The position numbers and the translations under genes are program-made. This document shows, in pieces, positions 54,001-62,295 of a stretch of 64,000 nt of DNA. Position 1 is the stretch's first letter. The number at the start of each line of letters is the position of its first letter. Source of the DNA: SCGC-AAA076-P13 sp964276235 (lineage in GTDB: Bacteria > Pseudomonadota > Gammaproteobacteria > Magnimaribacterales > D2472); NCBI GenBank assembly GCA_964276235.1, contig CAXYEK010000001.1, positions 310,001 to 374,000 of the forward strand, in the 5' to 3' direction. Below the pieces are notes generated by a model. It did not search any database, was not told the origin of the DNA, and saw only the letters and a list, made by a program, of their open reading frames with translations.

Positions 54001-54140
54001 TCACTTTTATTTTCTCTACAAGCATCAATTATTTTTTTTGCATTATCAGAGATGGCAGAATCATTTAAAAAATTTGAATCCTTTATAAGCTCGGAAACAA
54101 TCGATGATTCAGTGGTAAATTTTTTATTAGCAAACTGCAT
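51096..54140 (-). CDS. putA: Bifunctional proline dehydrogenase / glutamate-semialdehyde dehydrogenase PutA
   Basis: Oxidises proline to glutamate at the membrane and in the cytoplasm. Residues 1-480 form the FAD proline dehydrogenase barrel (VSIKISALYPRYE, LRLVKGAYWDYEI, FATHNAHTI). Residues 520-1010 are the aldehyde dehydrogenase, with LCISPWNFPVAI, the Glu in IAETGGINAMIVD and the catalytic Cys in SSGQRCSALR. The DNA-binding ribbon-helix-helix of E. coli PutA and the extra C-terminal domain are absent, so it is a short type A enzyme and not a self-repressor. It stands between tyrS and mepM, usually neighbours. Confidence 0.96.
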   Translation of the reverse strand: MQFANKKFTTESSIVSELIKDSNFLNDSAISDNAKKIIDACRENKSERTKLDAFLSEYGLDNQEGVALMCLAESILRIPDKGTRDLIISEKLSEGRWIDHLNKADSLFVNASTWGLLLAGKVVNTPPDWSKNPNNFVSSLISKSGEFPIRNAVVAAMHILSQEFVMGRDFDDINKIKNIKNEIYSFDMLGEAARNADQADIYYQSYKNAIDEVGKINILTNQSNGVSIKISALYPRYEMIKLDDIDSILIPKLISLTEYAQSKNVEITIDAEEQDRLSVSLEIIKKMAFSSKIKDWSGFGIALQAYGKRAPFVIEWLGEMLQKRAPMHLRLVKGAYWDYEIKHAQISGYEDYSVFTKKSITDLSYLSCAKKIFEINSIYPKFATHNAHTISAIHHLGAEKDYEFQRLYGMGELLYKCADKVLQNEKTTSIYAPIGKYKDLLPYLVRRLLENGANSSFINRLLDPQTDSTWLSSSPHLKIEEEKKDIPLPVEIFNNRSNSKGMDISEKENLEEIRNQISKYKGKQINATSLYKNRIVTDFKKNEITSIGDNSILGSATFDNPVLVEECLNAKHSAEWAKMSEQERASILVAISDDIENNPYQLIYFLMNEAGKTIQNSVDEIREAVDFLRYYSNEIVKLHDKDNKLEGPTGEINTLSYSEKGHFLCISPWNFPVAILVGQISAALACGNRVTIKPSEHTSILGYLIVQKFHEHGVPSDALELVLGDGLYGDMLSNIKTIKGVAFTGSLPTAKRIQMNLNNNHKEIIPLIAETGGINAMIVDSSALLEQATDDIVRSAFDSSGQRCSALRVLCVQDDIYDDLLKMIKGNMQELKIGNPENLDTDIGPIINNQSLEALNKHIETCRDKGMVIYKSSEEHQAGFISPTIIEINDISDLTDEQFGPILHVLKFKSNKVDDLINNINESGYGLTMGIHTRIESRADLFSEKCNVGNIYINRDMVGAVVGSQPFGGQGLSGSGYKAGGPNYLIQFMNEKVVSKNSVAFGGNAELLNIQEDA

Positions 54141-54218
54141 AAAGAGTATTTTAATCTTAAAGTGTTAAGTATCAACATACTCATTCTAAAAATGCATTAA
54201 AAATACTATGATAGGAGA

Positions 54219-55406
54219 ATGAAAGAAGCCTTAGCACTAATTAAACGTGGAACAGATGAAATACTTACTGAGTCTGATTTAAAAAAGAAATTAGAATCAG
54301 GTAAACAATTAATTGTAAAAGCAGGCTTTGATCCCACAGCACCAGATCTTCATCTAGGACATACAGTCCTTCTTAATAAGCTTAGACATTTTCAAGAGCT
54401 TGGGCATAAAGTAATCTTTTTAATTGGCGACTTTACTGGGCAAATAGGGGATCCATCTGGCAAAAATAAAACGAGGCCATCTCTGGGTGCAAAAGAGCTC
54501 ATTTCAAATGCTAAGACATACGAAAAACAAGTTTTTAAGATTTTAAAAAAAGAGCTTACTGAAGTTAAATTTAATTCAGAGTGGTGTGATAAGTTAGGAG
54601 CTGATGGTCTTATAGGACTTGCATCCAAATATAATGTAGCAAGAATGCTTGAAAGAGATGACTTTAATAAACGTTACAATGCCAATCAAAGCATAGCGAT
54701 TCATGAGTTTTTATATCCGCTAGTTCAAGGATATGACTCTGTTGCATTAAAAGCAGATGTTGAGTGTGGCGGAACAGATCAAAAATTTAATTTATTAGTT
54801 GGTAGAGAACTTCAAAGATCTTATGATCAAGACCCACAAGTTGTTTTAACAGTTCCAATATTAGAGGGCCTAGATGGAACTAATAAAATGTCTAAGTCTC
54901 TTGATAATTTTATTGGAATTGATGAAAAGCCTAATGATATGTTTGGCAAGATTATGTCTATATCAGATACATTAATGTGGAGATGGTTTGAGCTGTTAAG
55001 TTTTATTTCTGAGAAAGAGATAAAAAAATTAAAAAAAGAAGTTGAAGGTGGAAAAAATCCTAGAGATGTAAAATTCCTTTTAGCAGAGGAACTTGTTGAT
55101 AGATTTCATTCAGAAGGAGAGGGTAATAAATGTAAAGAAGCTTTTCTTCAAAGGTTCCAAAAGGGACAAATGCCAGATGATATAGCATCACTCTCTTTAA
55201 AAATTGAATCAAAAAGTATCCCTTTAGTTAATTTATTAAAAGACTCAGAAATGACTTCAAGTACGTCTGAGGCCATGAGATTAATAAAGCAAGGCGGAGT
55301 AAAAATAGATTCAGTAAAAGTTGACGATCCAAAATTAGAAATACAAAAAGGATCTGAAGCTATCTACCAGGTTGGGAAAAGAAAATTTCTTAAAATTAAA
55401 ATTTAA
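54219..55406 (+). CDS. tyrS: Tyrosyl-tRNA synthetase
   Basis: Class Ic synthetase charging tRNA-Tyr. HIGH is HLGHT in FDPTAPDLHLGHTVLL, and KMSKS is in TNKMSKSLDNFIG; the C-terminal S4-like domain has EAMRLIKQGGVKIDSV. The 395 residues fit the TyrS group common in Gammaproteobacteria. AGGAG stands five bases before ATG 54219. It is divergent from putA. Confidence 0.97.
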   Translation: MKEALALIKRGTDEILTESDLKKKLESGKQLIVKAGFDPTAPDLHLGHTVLLNKLRHFQELGHKVIFLIGDFTGQIGDPSGKNKTRPSLGAKELISNAKTYEKQVFKILKKELTEVKFNSEWCDKLGADGLIGLASKYNVARMLERDDFNKRYNANQSIAIHEFLYPLVQGYDSVALKADVECGGTDQKFNLLVGRELQRSYDQDPQVVLTVPILEGLDGTNKMSKSLDNFIGIDEKPNDMFGKIMSISDTLMWRWFELLSFISEKEIKKLKKEVEGGKNPRDVKFLLAEELVDRFHSEGEGNKCKEAFLQRFQKGQMPDDIASLSLKIESKSIPLVNLLKDSEMTSSTSEAMRLIKQGGVKIDSVKVDDPKLEIQKGSEAIYQVGKRKFLKIKI

Positions 55407-55408
55407 AT

Positions 55409-55864
55409 ATGAAAAAAATTATACAACTCTCTGTTCTTCTATTTCTTGTTGGGTGCAACCAAGATAGCCTTAACATACAACAAATTGGCAATATGCAATT
55501 TTTCATTGATAACGAAAGTAAGGGCGGAATAAATGTTGTTGAGTCTGGACTTCAATATTCAATATTAAGTAGCGGAGATCAAAGCTCAAAATCACCAGAA
55601 CTGACTGATACCATTACTGCTCATTTTCATGGAACACTTACTGATGGAAGTGTTTTCTGGAGTTCAGTTGAAGCAAATGAGCCTTTACAAGTTCAGCTTT
55701 CAGGATTAATTATTGGCTGCCAAAAAATTATTTCATTAATGAAAGTGAATGATAAATGGAGAGTTTATATTGATCCTAGCATGGCTTATGGAGATGAAGG
55801 CAGACCCGGAATACCTTCAAATTCTATTTTAATTTTTGATATAGAACTTCTCGATATTCAATAA
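55409..55864 (+). CDS. FKBP-type peptidyl-prolyl isomerase lipoprotein
   Basis: Periplasmic folding factor. A lipoprotein signal (LLFLVGC, Cys16) is followed by a short linker and an FKBP domain (about residues 45-151): GLQYSILSSGDQ, TITAHFHGTLTDGSVFWSS, IIGCQKIISLMKVNDKWRVYIDPSMAYGDEG and SILIFDIELL. The fold is clear, although several canonical active-site residues of FKBP differ, so activity is not assured. It starts 2 bases after tyrS. Confidence 0.88.
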   Translation: MKKIIQLSVLLFLVGCNQDSLNIQQIGNMQFFIDNESKGGINVVESGLQYSILSSGDQSSKSPELTDTITAHFHGTLTDGSVFWSSVEANEPLQVQLSGLIIGCQKIISLMKVNDKWRVYIDPSMAYGDEGRPGIPSNSILIFDIELLDIQ

Positions 55865-55866
55865 AA

Positions 55867-57972
55867 TCAATTACTATTTATAACTGATAAAGCATAGCCA
55901 TAAACTTCAGCAATCTGATTTATTATCTTATCTTTCGGAGTGCCAGCTCCATGTCCTGCTCTTCCTTCAATCCTTATTAGAATAGGATTATCACATCCTT
56001 GATACTCCTGAAGTTTTGCAGCAAATTTGAATGAGTGAGATGGAACGACTCTATCATCCCGCTTAGCAGTAGTTACAAGAGTTGTTGGGTAACATTCATT
56101 CTTTTGAATATTATGAAGAGGCGAATAGGCTAAAAGATTTTCAAACTCATCTTTTTTATCTGGAGAACCGTAATCACTTTCCCATGCCCATCCAATTGTA
56201 AACTTATGAAATCTGAGCATATCAAGAACACCCACTTGCGGAATGGCAACCTTAAATAAATCTGGATTCTGAAGCATTGTTGCAGCAACTAATAATCCTC
56301 CATTAGATCCACCTTGCATAGCAGTGGAACTTGGAGATCCTATTTTGTTGTTATGAAGAAATTTCGCAGCGTATGCAAAATCATCGAATACGTTTTGTTT
56401 ATTAAATAACATTCCTGCTTCATGCCATTTATCACCATACTCACCGCCACCCCTCAAATTTGCTACAGCAACAACACCACCTTGATTCATCCAAGTGGTA
56501 TAGCCTTTGCTAAAACCAGGAAGTCTAGAAATATTAAATCCCCCATAGCCATATAAAAGAACAGGAGTATTTTCATTTATTTCTAAAGATTTCTTATAAC
56601 TAATATGAATTGGAACTTGAGTTCCATCTTTTGATGTATAAAATCTAAAGTCAGAAGTGTAAGAATCAGAATCATAATTATCTGGATTCTCTTTCCAAAA
56701 AAGTTTTTTAGACATATCACTTAAATCAATTTCATAAATCTCTCTTGGGGTAACAAAATTAGTAAAAGAAAAGTAGGAAGTAGTATCCTCAATGCCACCT
56801 CCAAATCCTCCAATTGTCCCTCTCATTGGAATTGATAATTTCTCCTTAAACGTTCCATTTAAGGTGAAAAAATGAACCTCAGAGAAAGTATCTACTAGAT
56901 AGGTAATGGCAATAGAGTTATTTATGAAGTTTACACTTCTCAAAGAATTTTCTCCCTCTTCAACAACATCATTCCAAACGAAAGAACCGTTTTTAATTTC
57001 TAATGAAACCACCTTTCCATTTTTTGCACCTTGAGTTGAATAGAACCAGTGAATATCATTAAGACTGTCCAGATATTGATATGCACCTATCAAGTCATCA
57101 ATAAGAGGAATAAATGAATCCCCTGGTTTTAGCTGAACATATAATCTATTTCGTTCATCAGTTCCTTCAGAAATAGACAAAAACTTTATCTTAGAATCTT
57201 TCACAACACTAATTCCCCAGCCCCATCTAGGTTTATCCGAATTCTCATATGCAACAATATCTTGTTTTTGATCAGTTCCAATTTTATGAAACATTAGTTT
57301 TGGACTAGAATTTAACTCTTTAAGTAACTCATCTTTTGGTTCGTCATATTTTTGATAGTAAAAACCTGAATCATCATTTTCCCATGAAGCACCTGAAAAC
57401 TTTGCCCATTTAATATTATCTTCAAGAACTTTACCTGATGCTATCTCAAGCACTTTCCAAGATCTCCAATCTGAGCCACCATCAGAAATTGAGTAGGCTA
57501 AAAGTGAGGCATTATTACTAACGCTAGTTCCACCTAAAGAGATAGTGCCATCTTTGGAAAATGTATTTGGATCTAATAAAACTCTTTCTTCGCAACTTTC
57601 GCAGTCTTTAATCATCAACTTACTTTGCTGCCAAGTCCCATCATTAACATAGTAAAAAGTTTTACCTTCTACTTTATAGGGCATGCTGATAGATTCGTTA
57701 TTCCATATACCTTCTAAGTCCTTTGCAATAGCTTTCTTGAACGCATTTTTACCAATAAATTTCTTGGTAAATTTATTTTGTCTTTCTACCCAGTCGACAG
57801 ATTCTTCGCTCGTAAAATCTTCAAGCCATCTATAAGAATCCTCAATCTCATATCCATGAATAGTCTCAGAAAAATTTATTTTTTTTGATTCAGGATAATT
57901 TGGTGTTTCTGATTGAGGAGAACAGCTAATTAAAAAAATTACTGCTAAGAGGGGTATATATAGTTTGTGCAT
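55867..57972 (-). CDS. Prolyl oligopeptidase family serine peptidase (S9A), lipoprotein
   Basis: A 701-residue peptidase that cleaves after proline in short peptides. A lipoprotein signal (VIFLISC, Cys17) places it in the periplasm or at the outer membrane. An N-terminal seven-bladed propeller gates the alpha/beta-hydrolase domain at the C-terminal end, with catalytic Ser in MQGGSNGGLLVAA and His in EGRAGHGAGTP; the Asp is near KRDDRVVPSHS. It converges on the FKBP gene with a 2-base gap. Confidence 0.93.
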   Translation of the reverse strand: MHKLYIPLLAVIFLISCSPQSETPNYPESKKINFSETIHGYEIEDSYRWLEDFTSEESVDWVERQNKFTKKFIGKNAFKKAIAKDLEGIWNNESISMPYKVEGKTFYYVNDGTWQQSKLMIKDCESCEERVLLDPNTFSKDGTISLGGTSVSNNASLLAYSISDGGSDWRSWKVLEIASGKVLEDNIKWAKFSGASWENDDSGFYYQKYDEPKDELLKELNSSPKLMFHKIGTDQKQDIVAYENSDKPRWGWGISVVKDSKIKFLSISEGTDERNRLYVQLKPGDSFIPLIDDLIGAYQYLDSLNDIHWFYSTQGAKNGKVVSLEIKNGSFVWNDVVEEGENSLRSVNFINNSIAITYLVDTFSEVHFFTLNGTFKEKLSIPMRGTIGGFGGGIEDTTSYFSFTNFVTPREIYEIDLSDMSKKLFWKENPDNYDSDSYTSDFRFYTSKDGTQVPIHISYKKSLEINENTPVLLYGYGGFNISRLPGFSKGYTTWMNQGGVVAVANLRGGGEYGDKWHEAGMLFNKQNVFDDFAYAAKFLHNNKIGSPSSTAMQGGSNGGLLVAATMLQNPDLFKVAIPQVGVLDMLRFHKFTIGWAWESDYGSPDKKDEFENLLAYSPLHNIQKNECYPTTLVTTAKRDDRVVPSHSFKFAAKLQEYQGCDNPILIRIEGRAGHGAGTPKDKIINQIAEVYGYALSVINSN

Positions 57973-58000
57973 AGAAATAATAATACTTTACAATTAGCCC

Positions 58001-58675
58001 ATGAATCAATTCAAACACGCTTGGACTTTTTATATTAATAATTGGCAGTATTTTTTGATGCTTGCGGCACCGGTGATGGGTATTGAGGTAATTACTGCTT
58101 ACTTAATTTTACCTGTACAAAGTTTTACTCAACCGGAAGATATCCTTGATTTCTTTTCATCTAATGGAGCCTTAATTGGCCTAGTTAGTTTTTTTGGAAC
58201 TTTGCTAAGCATTTCTTTTATAGGAGGCCTCTATGTTTCCTTTGAGGTAAAGGATAAAGGTGAAAATATTGATCCATTAAATGCTTTACTAGCTGGCTTT
58301 AAAAAATTCTTACCTTTATTTGGTGCATATCTTCTTTGCTCTATCGCAGTTTTTTTTAGTGCCTTTCTTCTTATTCTGCCAGCCTTTTATATAGCTGGTA
58401 GATTTTCTCTATTTCCAGCCCTAATGATGCTTGAAGATAAAAGGGTGATGGATTCCTTAAAACTCTCATGGGACAAAACTGATGAGCATGGTGGAATACT
58501 ATTTGGACTAACTTTATTGTTCTTTTCAATAACACTTGCCCTAGCTTCTATATTTCAATCACTGCTTGATCCTGGAATTGGTCAGCTAGTAGTCCTTGCC
58601 ATTATTGAATACGTGGTAGTAATTCCTTGGGGATATGTTTACTTCAGCCTATATAAATCTTTAAGGAATCAATAA
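58001..58675 (+). CDS. Integral membrane protein of unknown function (YciC-like)
   Basis: 224 residues with about five to six membrane segments. Repeats of small and aromatic residues, the central ISFIGGLYVSFEV and the helix motif SLFPALMMLEDKRVMDSLKLSWDKT recall the YciC/DUF975-like membrane proteins, where a '...ALxLSxxLT..' region is conserved. No catalytic site is visible. It is divergent from the S9 peptidase and lies just upstream of tRNA-Ile. Confidence 0.7.
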   Translation: MNQFKHAWTFYINNWQYFLMLAAPVMGIEVITAYLILPVQSFTQPEDILDFFSSNGALIGLVSFFGTLLSISFIGGLYVSFEVKDKGENIDPLNALLAGFKKFLPLFGAYLLCSIAVFFSAFLLILPAFYIAGRFSLFPALMMLEDKRVMDSLKLSWDKTDEHGGILFGLTLLFFSITLALASIFQSLLDPGIGQLVVLAIIEYVVVIPWGYVYFSLYKSLRNQ

Positions 58676-58743
58676 AAATAAGAATGCTTTTATGTCTTTT
58701 ATCTTTTATAGATAAAAGTTAAAATGCGTCTCCGTTGCAATAC

Positions 58744-58821
<78 letters not shown>

Positions 58822-58935
58822 TTTTGCAATCTAAAAAGTTCACAATTGTCATAATAGCGTTGATTACTCTTCACTAATATTTTCATAGCTGTAACTTCAA
58901 AGTTGCAATATTTTTCTATCATGAGTTAATAAAAT

Positions 58936-59865
58936 ATGAATACGAGTAACTTCATGAAAAAACTTTTAAAACTCTCTTTTGCCTTTGTTCTAATTTATTC
59001 ATTTTCAAACCAAGTGCATGCGGACATAAATTTCTATGGAAAGATTAATGTTAGTTTGGAAGATGTAGATTCAAAGGATGCAAATGAAACAGATTTTCAA
59101 AATAATGCATCAAGAATAGGTGTAAAAGGTTCTTATGACCTTTCTTCATCACTAAAATTATCATTCCAAATAGAAGAAGAAATAGATCCCACTGATCTCA
59201 GAGCAGATGGCGATAAAGTTTTTAAAGAGCGAAATACATTCATAGCTATTAGTGGAGACTTCGGAAAGCTATATACAGGAACTCATGACACAGCATTCAA
59301 GCAATCCCAATTGAAAGTCGATTTATTCAATGACACCAGAGCAGATATTAAATACATTCTTCGTGGTGAGAACAGAATGAATAGTTTTGTTGGATACGTA
59401 AGCCCAGATCTTATAGATGGCCTGAATATATCTATTAACTCAATAAGTCAGTCTACTGGAAACGGAGAGTCCTCTGCTTTTAACTACTCAAAAAACGATA
59501 TAAAAGCATCATTTGCAATAGAACAAAATATCAAAGGTTACGACGGAAAAAGATTTAGTGTCATGCTGCCCTTAGGGGAAATAGACTTAGGCCTGATATA
59601 CCAATCATCAAGAAAACTATCATCAGGAAAATCTTTTTCAGGTCACGTTGTAAGTATGAAAAGAAAAATATCAGATAAAGGCAGTATTTATATACAGAAT
59701 GCTAAATCAGATATGAGAGTAGTATCTGGAAAGCAAAACTCTATTGGATATTCTCATAAAATAAATAGTTCTACAAAAATATTTGCCCACTATTCAAGCC
59801 TCAGAAAACAAGACAGCAATGACAATATTACTTTTATCTCAACAGGTCTAGAGTATAAGTTTTAG
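58936..59865 (+). CDS. Outer-membrane porin (Gram-negative porin family)
   Basis: Trimeric beta-barrel channel for small solutes. After the signal peptide (MKKLLKLSFAFVLIYSFSNQVHA) the mature protein begins DINFYGKINVSLE, has NNASRIGVKGSYDLSSSLKLSFQIEEEID and RNTFIAISGDFGKLYTGTHDTAF, and ends in the outer-membrane signature LEYKF with a final phenylalanine. At about 285 mature residues it is small for a 16-strand porin. ATG 58954 would start exactly at the signal peptide; ATG 58936 adds six residues. Confidence 0.9.
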   Translation: MNTSNFMKKLLKLSFAFVLIYSFSNQVHADINFYGKINVSLEDVDSKDANETDFQNNASRIGVKGSYDLSSSLKLSFQIEEEIDPTDLRADGDKVFKERNTFIAISGDFGKLYTGTHDTAFKQSQLKVDLFNDTRADIKYILRGENRMNSFVGYVSPDLIDGLNISINSISQSTGNGESSAFNYSKNDIKASFAIEQNIKGYDGKRFSVMLPLGEIDLGLIYQSSRKLSSGKSFSGHVVSMKRKISDKGSIYIQNAKSDMRVVSGKQNSIGYSHKINSSTKIFAHYSSLRKQDSNDNITFISTGLEYKF

Positions 59866-59910
59866 GTTAGTAATTCTATTTACCAAAATGTTTTAGTTTT
59901 TCTAAATAAC

Positions 59911-59952
59911 CCTAAAGGCAACTACTATCCCCCTATATAAATTGCCTTTAGG
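59911..59952. terminator. Long hairpin between convergent porin and metal operon
   Basis: Perfect 11-base arms CCTAAAGGCAA (59911-59921) and TTGCCTTTAGG (59942-59952) enclose a 20-base loop with ATCCCCCTAT on the plus strand. It lies between the 3' ends of the porin gene and the PepSY gene, so a bidirectional terminator is the simplest reading. The T-rich tract follows only after 8 bases, and the loop is large, so a stabilising 3' structure or a small-RNA end are alternatives. Confidence 0.55.
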
Positions 59953-59981
59953 AGTCGGTGTTTTATTTTGTAATTAAGATT

Positions 59982-60644
59982 TTATTGTTTTTTAAAATCT
60001 AATTTGAAGAAGAGCATTACCCCGGTCACTGAGCTGACTAGTGCAAGTATAGAAAAAATCTTCAATAAAATGTTGCTGATATTATCTCTTTCTTTCCAAT
60101 CCATAATATGCAGTCCCCACATAAGGTCCCAAATTCTCCATTGATTAGATCGAATTGCCAGTACCTCACCTGAGTAAACATTAAGATAAACATTAATATC
60201 AAGATCTTTATTTGTTTTGCTTTCAACCTTGTATATAGGCAGAGACCTTCCTCTATATTCAGACCCTGAGCGTTCATTAACTATTTCTTCTACCAAGACT
60301 GGAGATAAAGTTGTATTCGAGATAACCAAATTCATTGCTTCAGATTCAGTTAGTTTTGATATCGATTCTCCAGATCTATTTAAGTACTTAGTTGTGCCAT
60401 CAACTTTGATCACAGCAATGTTTTCGCCCAGTCGTTTTTGGATACTAACGTCAGTAGTGTTAGGAATCTCAAAATCAAAGTCACCTAGATTAATAGATTG
60501 CTCAACTTGTTTACGATATTGCTCACCTCTAACTAATTCAATTTTATTAAAAGCAAAGTAGATGCCTGAAACTGTCCAGAGTAATAGCTGCAATGAGATA
60601 AAGAAACTTAAATACTTATGAACCTTACGAACCAAAAAATTCAT
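59982..60644 (-). CDS. PepSY-domain membrane protein
   Basis: A 220-residue protein with two membrane segments (about residues 10-31 and 193-215) flanking a periplasmic region with PepSY-like motifs (ESEAMNLVISNTTLSPV and LNVYSGEVLAI). HKYLSFFISLQLLLWTVSGIYFAF at the start and LMWGLHIMDW near the second span are typical of PepSY-associated membrane proteins, which are often found with metal uptake or reductase genes. It is the last gene of the metal operon and overlaps the regulator gene by 4 bases. Confidence 0.82.
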   Translation of the reverse strand: MNFLVRKVHKYLSFFISLQLLLWTVSGIYFAFNKIELVRGEQYRKQVEQSINLGDFDFEIPNTTDVSIQKRLGENIAVIKVDGTTKYLNRSGESISKLTESEAMNLVISNTTLSPVLVEEIVNERSGSEYRGRSLPIYKVESKTNKDLDINVYLNVYSGEVLAIRSNQWRIWDLMWGLHIMDWKERDNISNILLKIFSILALVSSVTGVMLFFKLDFKKQ

Positions 60645-60901
60645 CGTTTTAAAACCTTCATAATTTCATCCATCTTTACGTCAAACTCATCATCTCCTTT
60701 AAGCGAATTTTTAATACATTCACGAAGATGAGTTTTTAGGATTTTACCTTCGACGGCTGTAATTGAATTCTTAACCGCTTTGATTTGATTTAGAATATCA
60801 ACACAATATTTCCCTTCTTCTACCATTCCTTGAATGCCTCGAATTTGGCCTTCAATCCTTCGAAGATTTGTTAGTTGCTCTTTATGACATGGATGTTTCA
60901 T
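60641..60901 (-). CDS. CsoR/RcnR-family metal-sensing repressor
   Basis: An 86-residue all-helical DUF156 regulator. Its metal positions are Cys33 (EEGKYCVDIL), His58 and Cys62 (KTHLREC), i.e. the Cys-His-Cys set of copper(I)-binding CsoR rather than the His-rich set of nickel RcnR or the Cys-only set of CstR. Extra His3, Cys5 and His6 lie at the N-terminus. Copper sensing is therefore the best guess, with related soft metals possible. It lies inside the operon it probably controls, 3 bases after the MerT-like gene. Confidence 0.9.
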   Translation of the reverse strand: MKHPCHKEQLTNLRRIEGQIRGIQGMVEEGKYCVDILNQIKAVKNSITAVEGKILKTHLRECIKNSLKGDDEFDVKMDEIMKVLKR

Positions 60902-60904
60902 ATT

Positions 60905-61270
60905 TTATAAAAACCTCGGAACTATATATGTAAAAATTGATGCAAAAATAAATATACCTACGGAAACATAATAAATATACCTAGATCTCTTTCTTGTTTG
61001 TTCACAGGCTCTTCCAAGTTCAGGATCGGCAGGACAGGGCATATGATAAGTTTTATAGTTAACATAACCAGCAACAACAATCATCACAACCGCAAAGAGG
61101 GTTATCGACGTCTTATATTGAGATAAAACTATTAAAAATGGAAAAATCGTAATAAGACTCGCAAAACTTGCGCCAGCTCCCAATGCAACAAAGATAGCAG
61201 GCAATGCACAACAAATAAGTGTTGATGACGAGGCAAATAACGAGAAGAAATTTGATGTTTTATCGTTCAT
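60905..61270 (-). CDS. MerT-like membrane metal transporter
   Basis: A 121-residue inner-membrane protein with three spans. The first carries the vicinal cysteines Cys20-Cys21 (STLICCALPAIFVALGAGAS), matching MerT's TCCLGPL-LVALG; a loop after span two has Cys79 and Cys89 (HMPCPADPELGRACEQ), where MerT has its second cysteine pair; the end YIVPRFL resembles MerT's YVVPFFY. MerT moves Hg(II) into the cytoplasm from MerP. No merA or merR is nearby, so the metal here need not be mercury. The ATG at 61270 overlaps the HMA gene stop (TGATG). Confidence 0.85.
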   Translation of the reverse strand: MNDKTSNFFSLFASSSTLICCALPAIFVALGAGASFASLITIFPFLIVLSQYKTSITLFAVVMIVVAGYVNYKTYHMPCPADPELGRACEQTRKRSRYIYYVSVGIFIFASIFTYIVPRFL

Positions 61271-61677
61271 CAAACCTCTAATACTTGTAAATCTGACATA
61301 TTCTGCCCATTAGAAAGAATTTTCTTTTCTATCTCATCGAAATTAATATTTTTTGATTTTAAGTAAGCAATTACTACTTTCCCATTTGCCAAATCAACAT
61401 CAATTTTTTTTACAGATTTATCTTTCAAAAATGTTTTTTCAATTCCGCGTGCACAAAAATCACAGACCATTCCTTTTACACTAACGATTGCTATATTAAC
61501 GTCTGTTAATTCCTCCATAAATTTATCAAATCTATCTGGATCAACATTAAGATTTTTTCCATCTACCATGGTGTCATGCAAGTGACCTTCATGAGAGTGA
61601 TCATGCATATCTGAATGATCCTGTTCGGCCCATATTAATGGACTGGCAAGCAGTAAAGTCAATAATATTTTTTTCAT
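61270..61677 (-). CDS. Periplasmic His-rich heavy-metal-associated (HMA) protein
   Basis: 135 residues: a signal peptide (1-17, ending PLIWA), a His-rich segment with six histidines (residues 21-34, HSDMHDHSHEGHLH), a spacer, and an HMA fold (about residues 62-130) with the metal pair Cys72 and Cys75 in VKGMVCDFCARGIEK. It corresponds in place to MerP, the periplasmic donor to MerT, but has an extra His-rich domain not found in MerP. A strong ribosome site (AAGGAG) precedes it; the outer-membrane protein gene lies 12 bases upstream. Confidence 0.87.
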   Translation of the reverse strand: MKKILLTLLLASPLIWAEQDHSDMHDHSHEGHLHDTMVDGKNLNVDPDRFDKFMEELTDVNIAIVSVKGMVCDFCARGIEKTFLKDKSVKKIDVDLANGKVVIAYLKSKNINFDEIEKKILSNGQNMSDLQVLEV

Positions 61678-61689
61678 AAGTTCTCCTTT

Positions 61690-62295
61690 TTAAAATCTAT
61701 ACATAAAATGTAGATCCCATTCAGTCTTATCACTATAACCAAATTCAATAAGAGCATTGCCTTTAAAAAATTTTAGTTCTGGATAAGTGGACCTGTTATT
61801 AGTTAATGAATTAGTTTTTGATTTAAGCATCACCCATGTATGCAAATCTCCGTAGTCACCTAAATAGGGTGCAACACCAAGCTGGATGAATTTGTTCTCG
61901 TAATCCTTACCAAAGGAATTTTCAACATATTTATAACCAAATCCTGTAAACCATCTTCTTGTCTCCCAATCCCCATGCATACCATAAAAGAGATTATTAG
62001 TATTATTTACTGAAATACCAGATTGAAAATATAAGTTTCTTTGCGAAATGTCAGTATTTTTTCTATTTAATAAGTAGGTAAGTCGCAAGTAGTTATAACT
62101 TTTATTAAAAAATTTATTATCTACATTTTCAATACCAATTGAATATTTATAAGTCGGGGAGTAATGAGCATAAACAGAATTACTCATATTATCTGATTTA
62201 TACATAATCGTAGAGCCACCAGAATAAGAAATGGGCCTAGCATCTATATTGATTATAAAGACTAAAGAAAAAATTATAAATTTATATATACCCAT
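61690..62295 (-). CDS. Small outer-membrane beta-barrel protein, first gene of metal operon
   Basis: 201 residues with a signal peptide (1-19, ending NIDA) and a body of alternating hydrophobic strands rich in Tyr and Asn, ending DLHFMYRF with a terminal Phe, the outer-membrane barrel signature. I recognise no family. It lacks a ribosome site: CCCCCC directly precedes the ATG, and an extended -10 box lies about seven bases upstream, so the mRNA may be leaderless. A CsoR-like palindrome covers the start codon. Confidence 0.75.
   Translation of the reverse strand: MGIYKFIIFSLVFIINIDARPISYSGGSTIMYKSDNMSNSVYAHYSPTYKYSIGIENVDNKFFNKSYNYLRLTYLLNRKNTDISQRNLYFQSGISVNNTNNLFYGMHGDWETRRWFTGFGYKYVENSFGKDYENKFIQLGVAPYLGDYGDLHTWVMLKSKTNSLTNNRSTYPELKFFKGNALIEFGYSDKTEWDLHFMYRF

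Noticed and set aside
59982..62295. A true mercury-resistance operon.
   Set aside because: MerT-like and HMA proteins are present but merA, merR and merB are not, and the regulator is a CsoR type with Cys-His-Cys ligands. Calling it mercury resistance is not supported.
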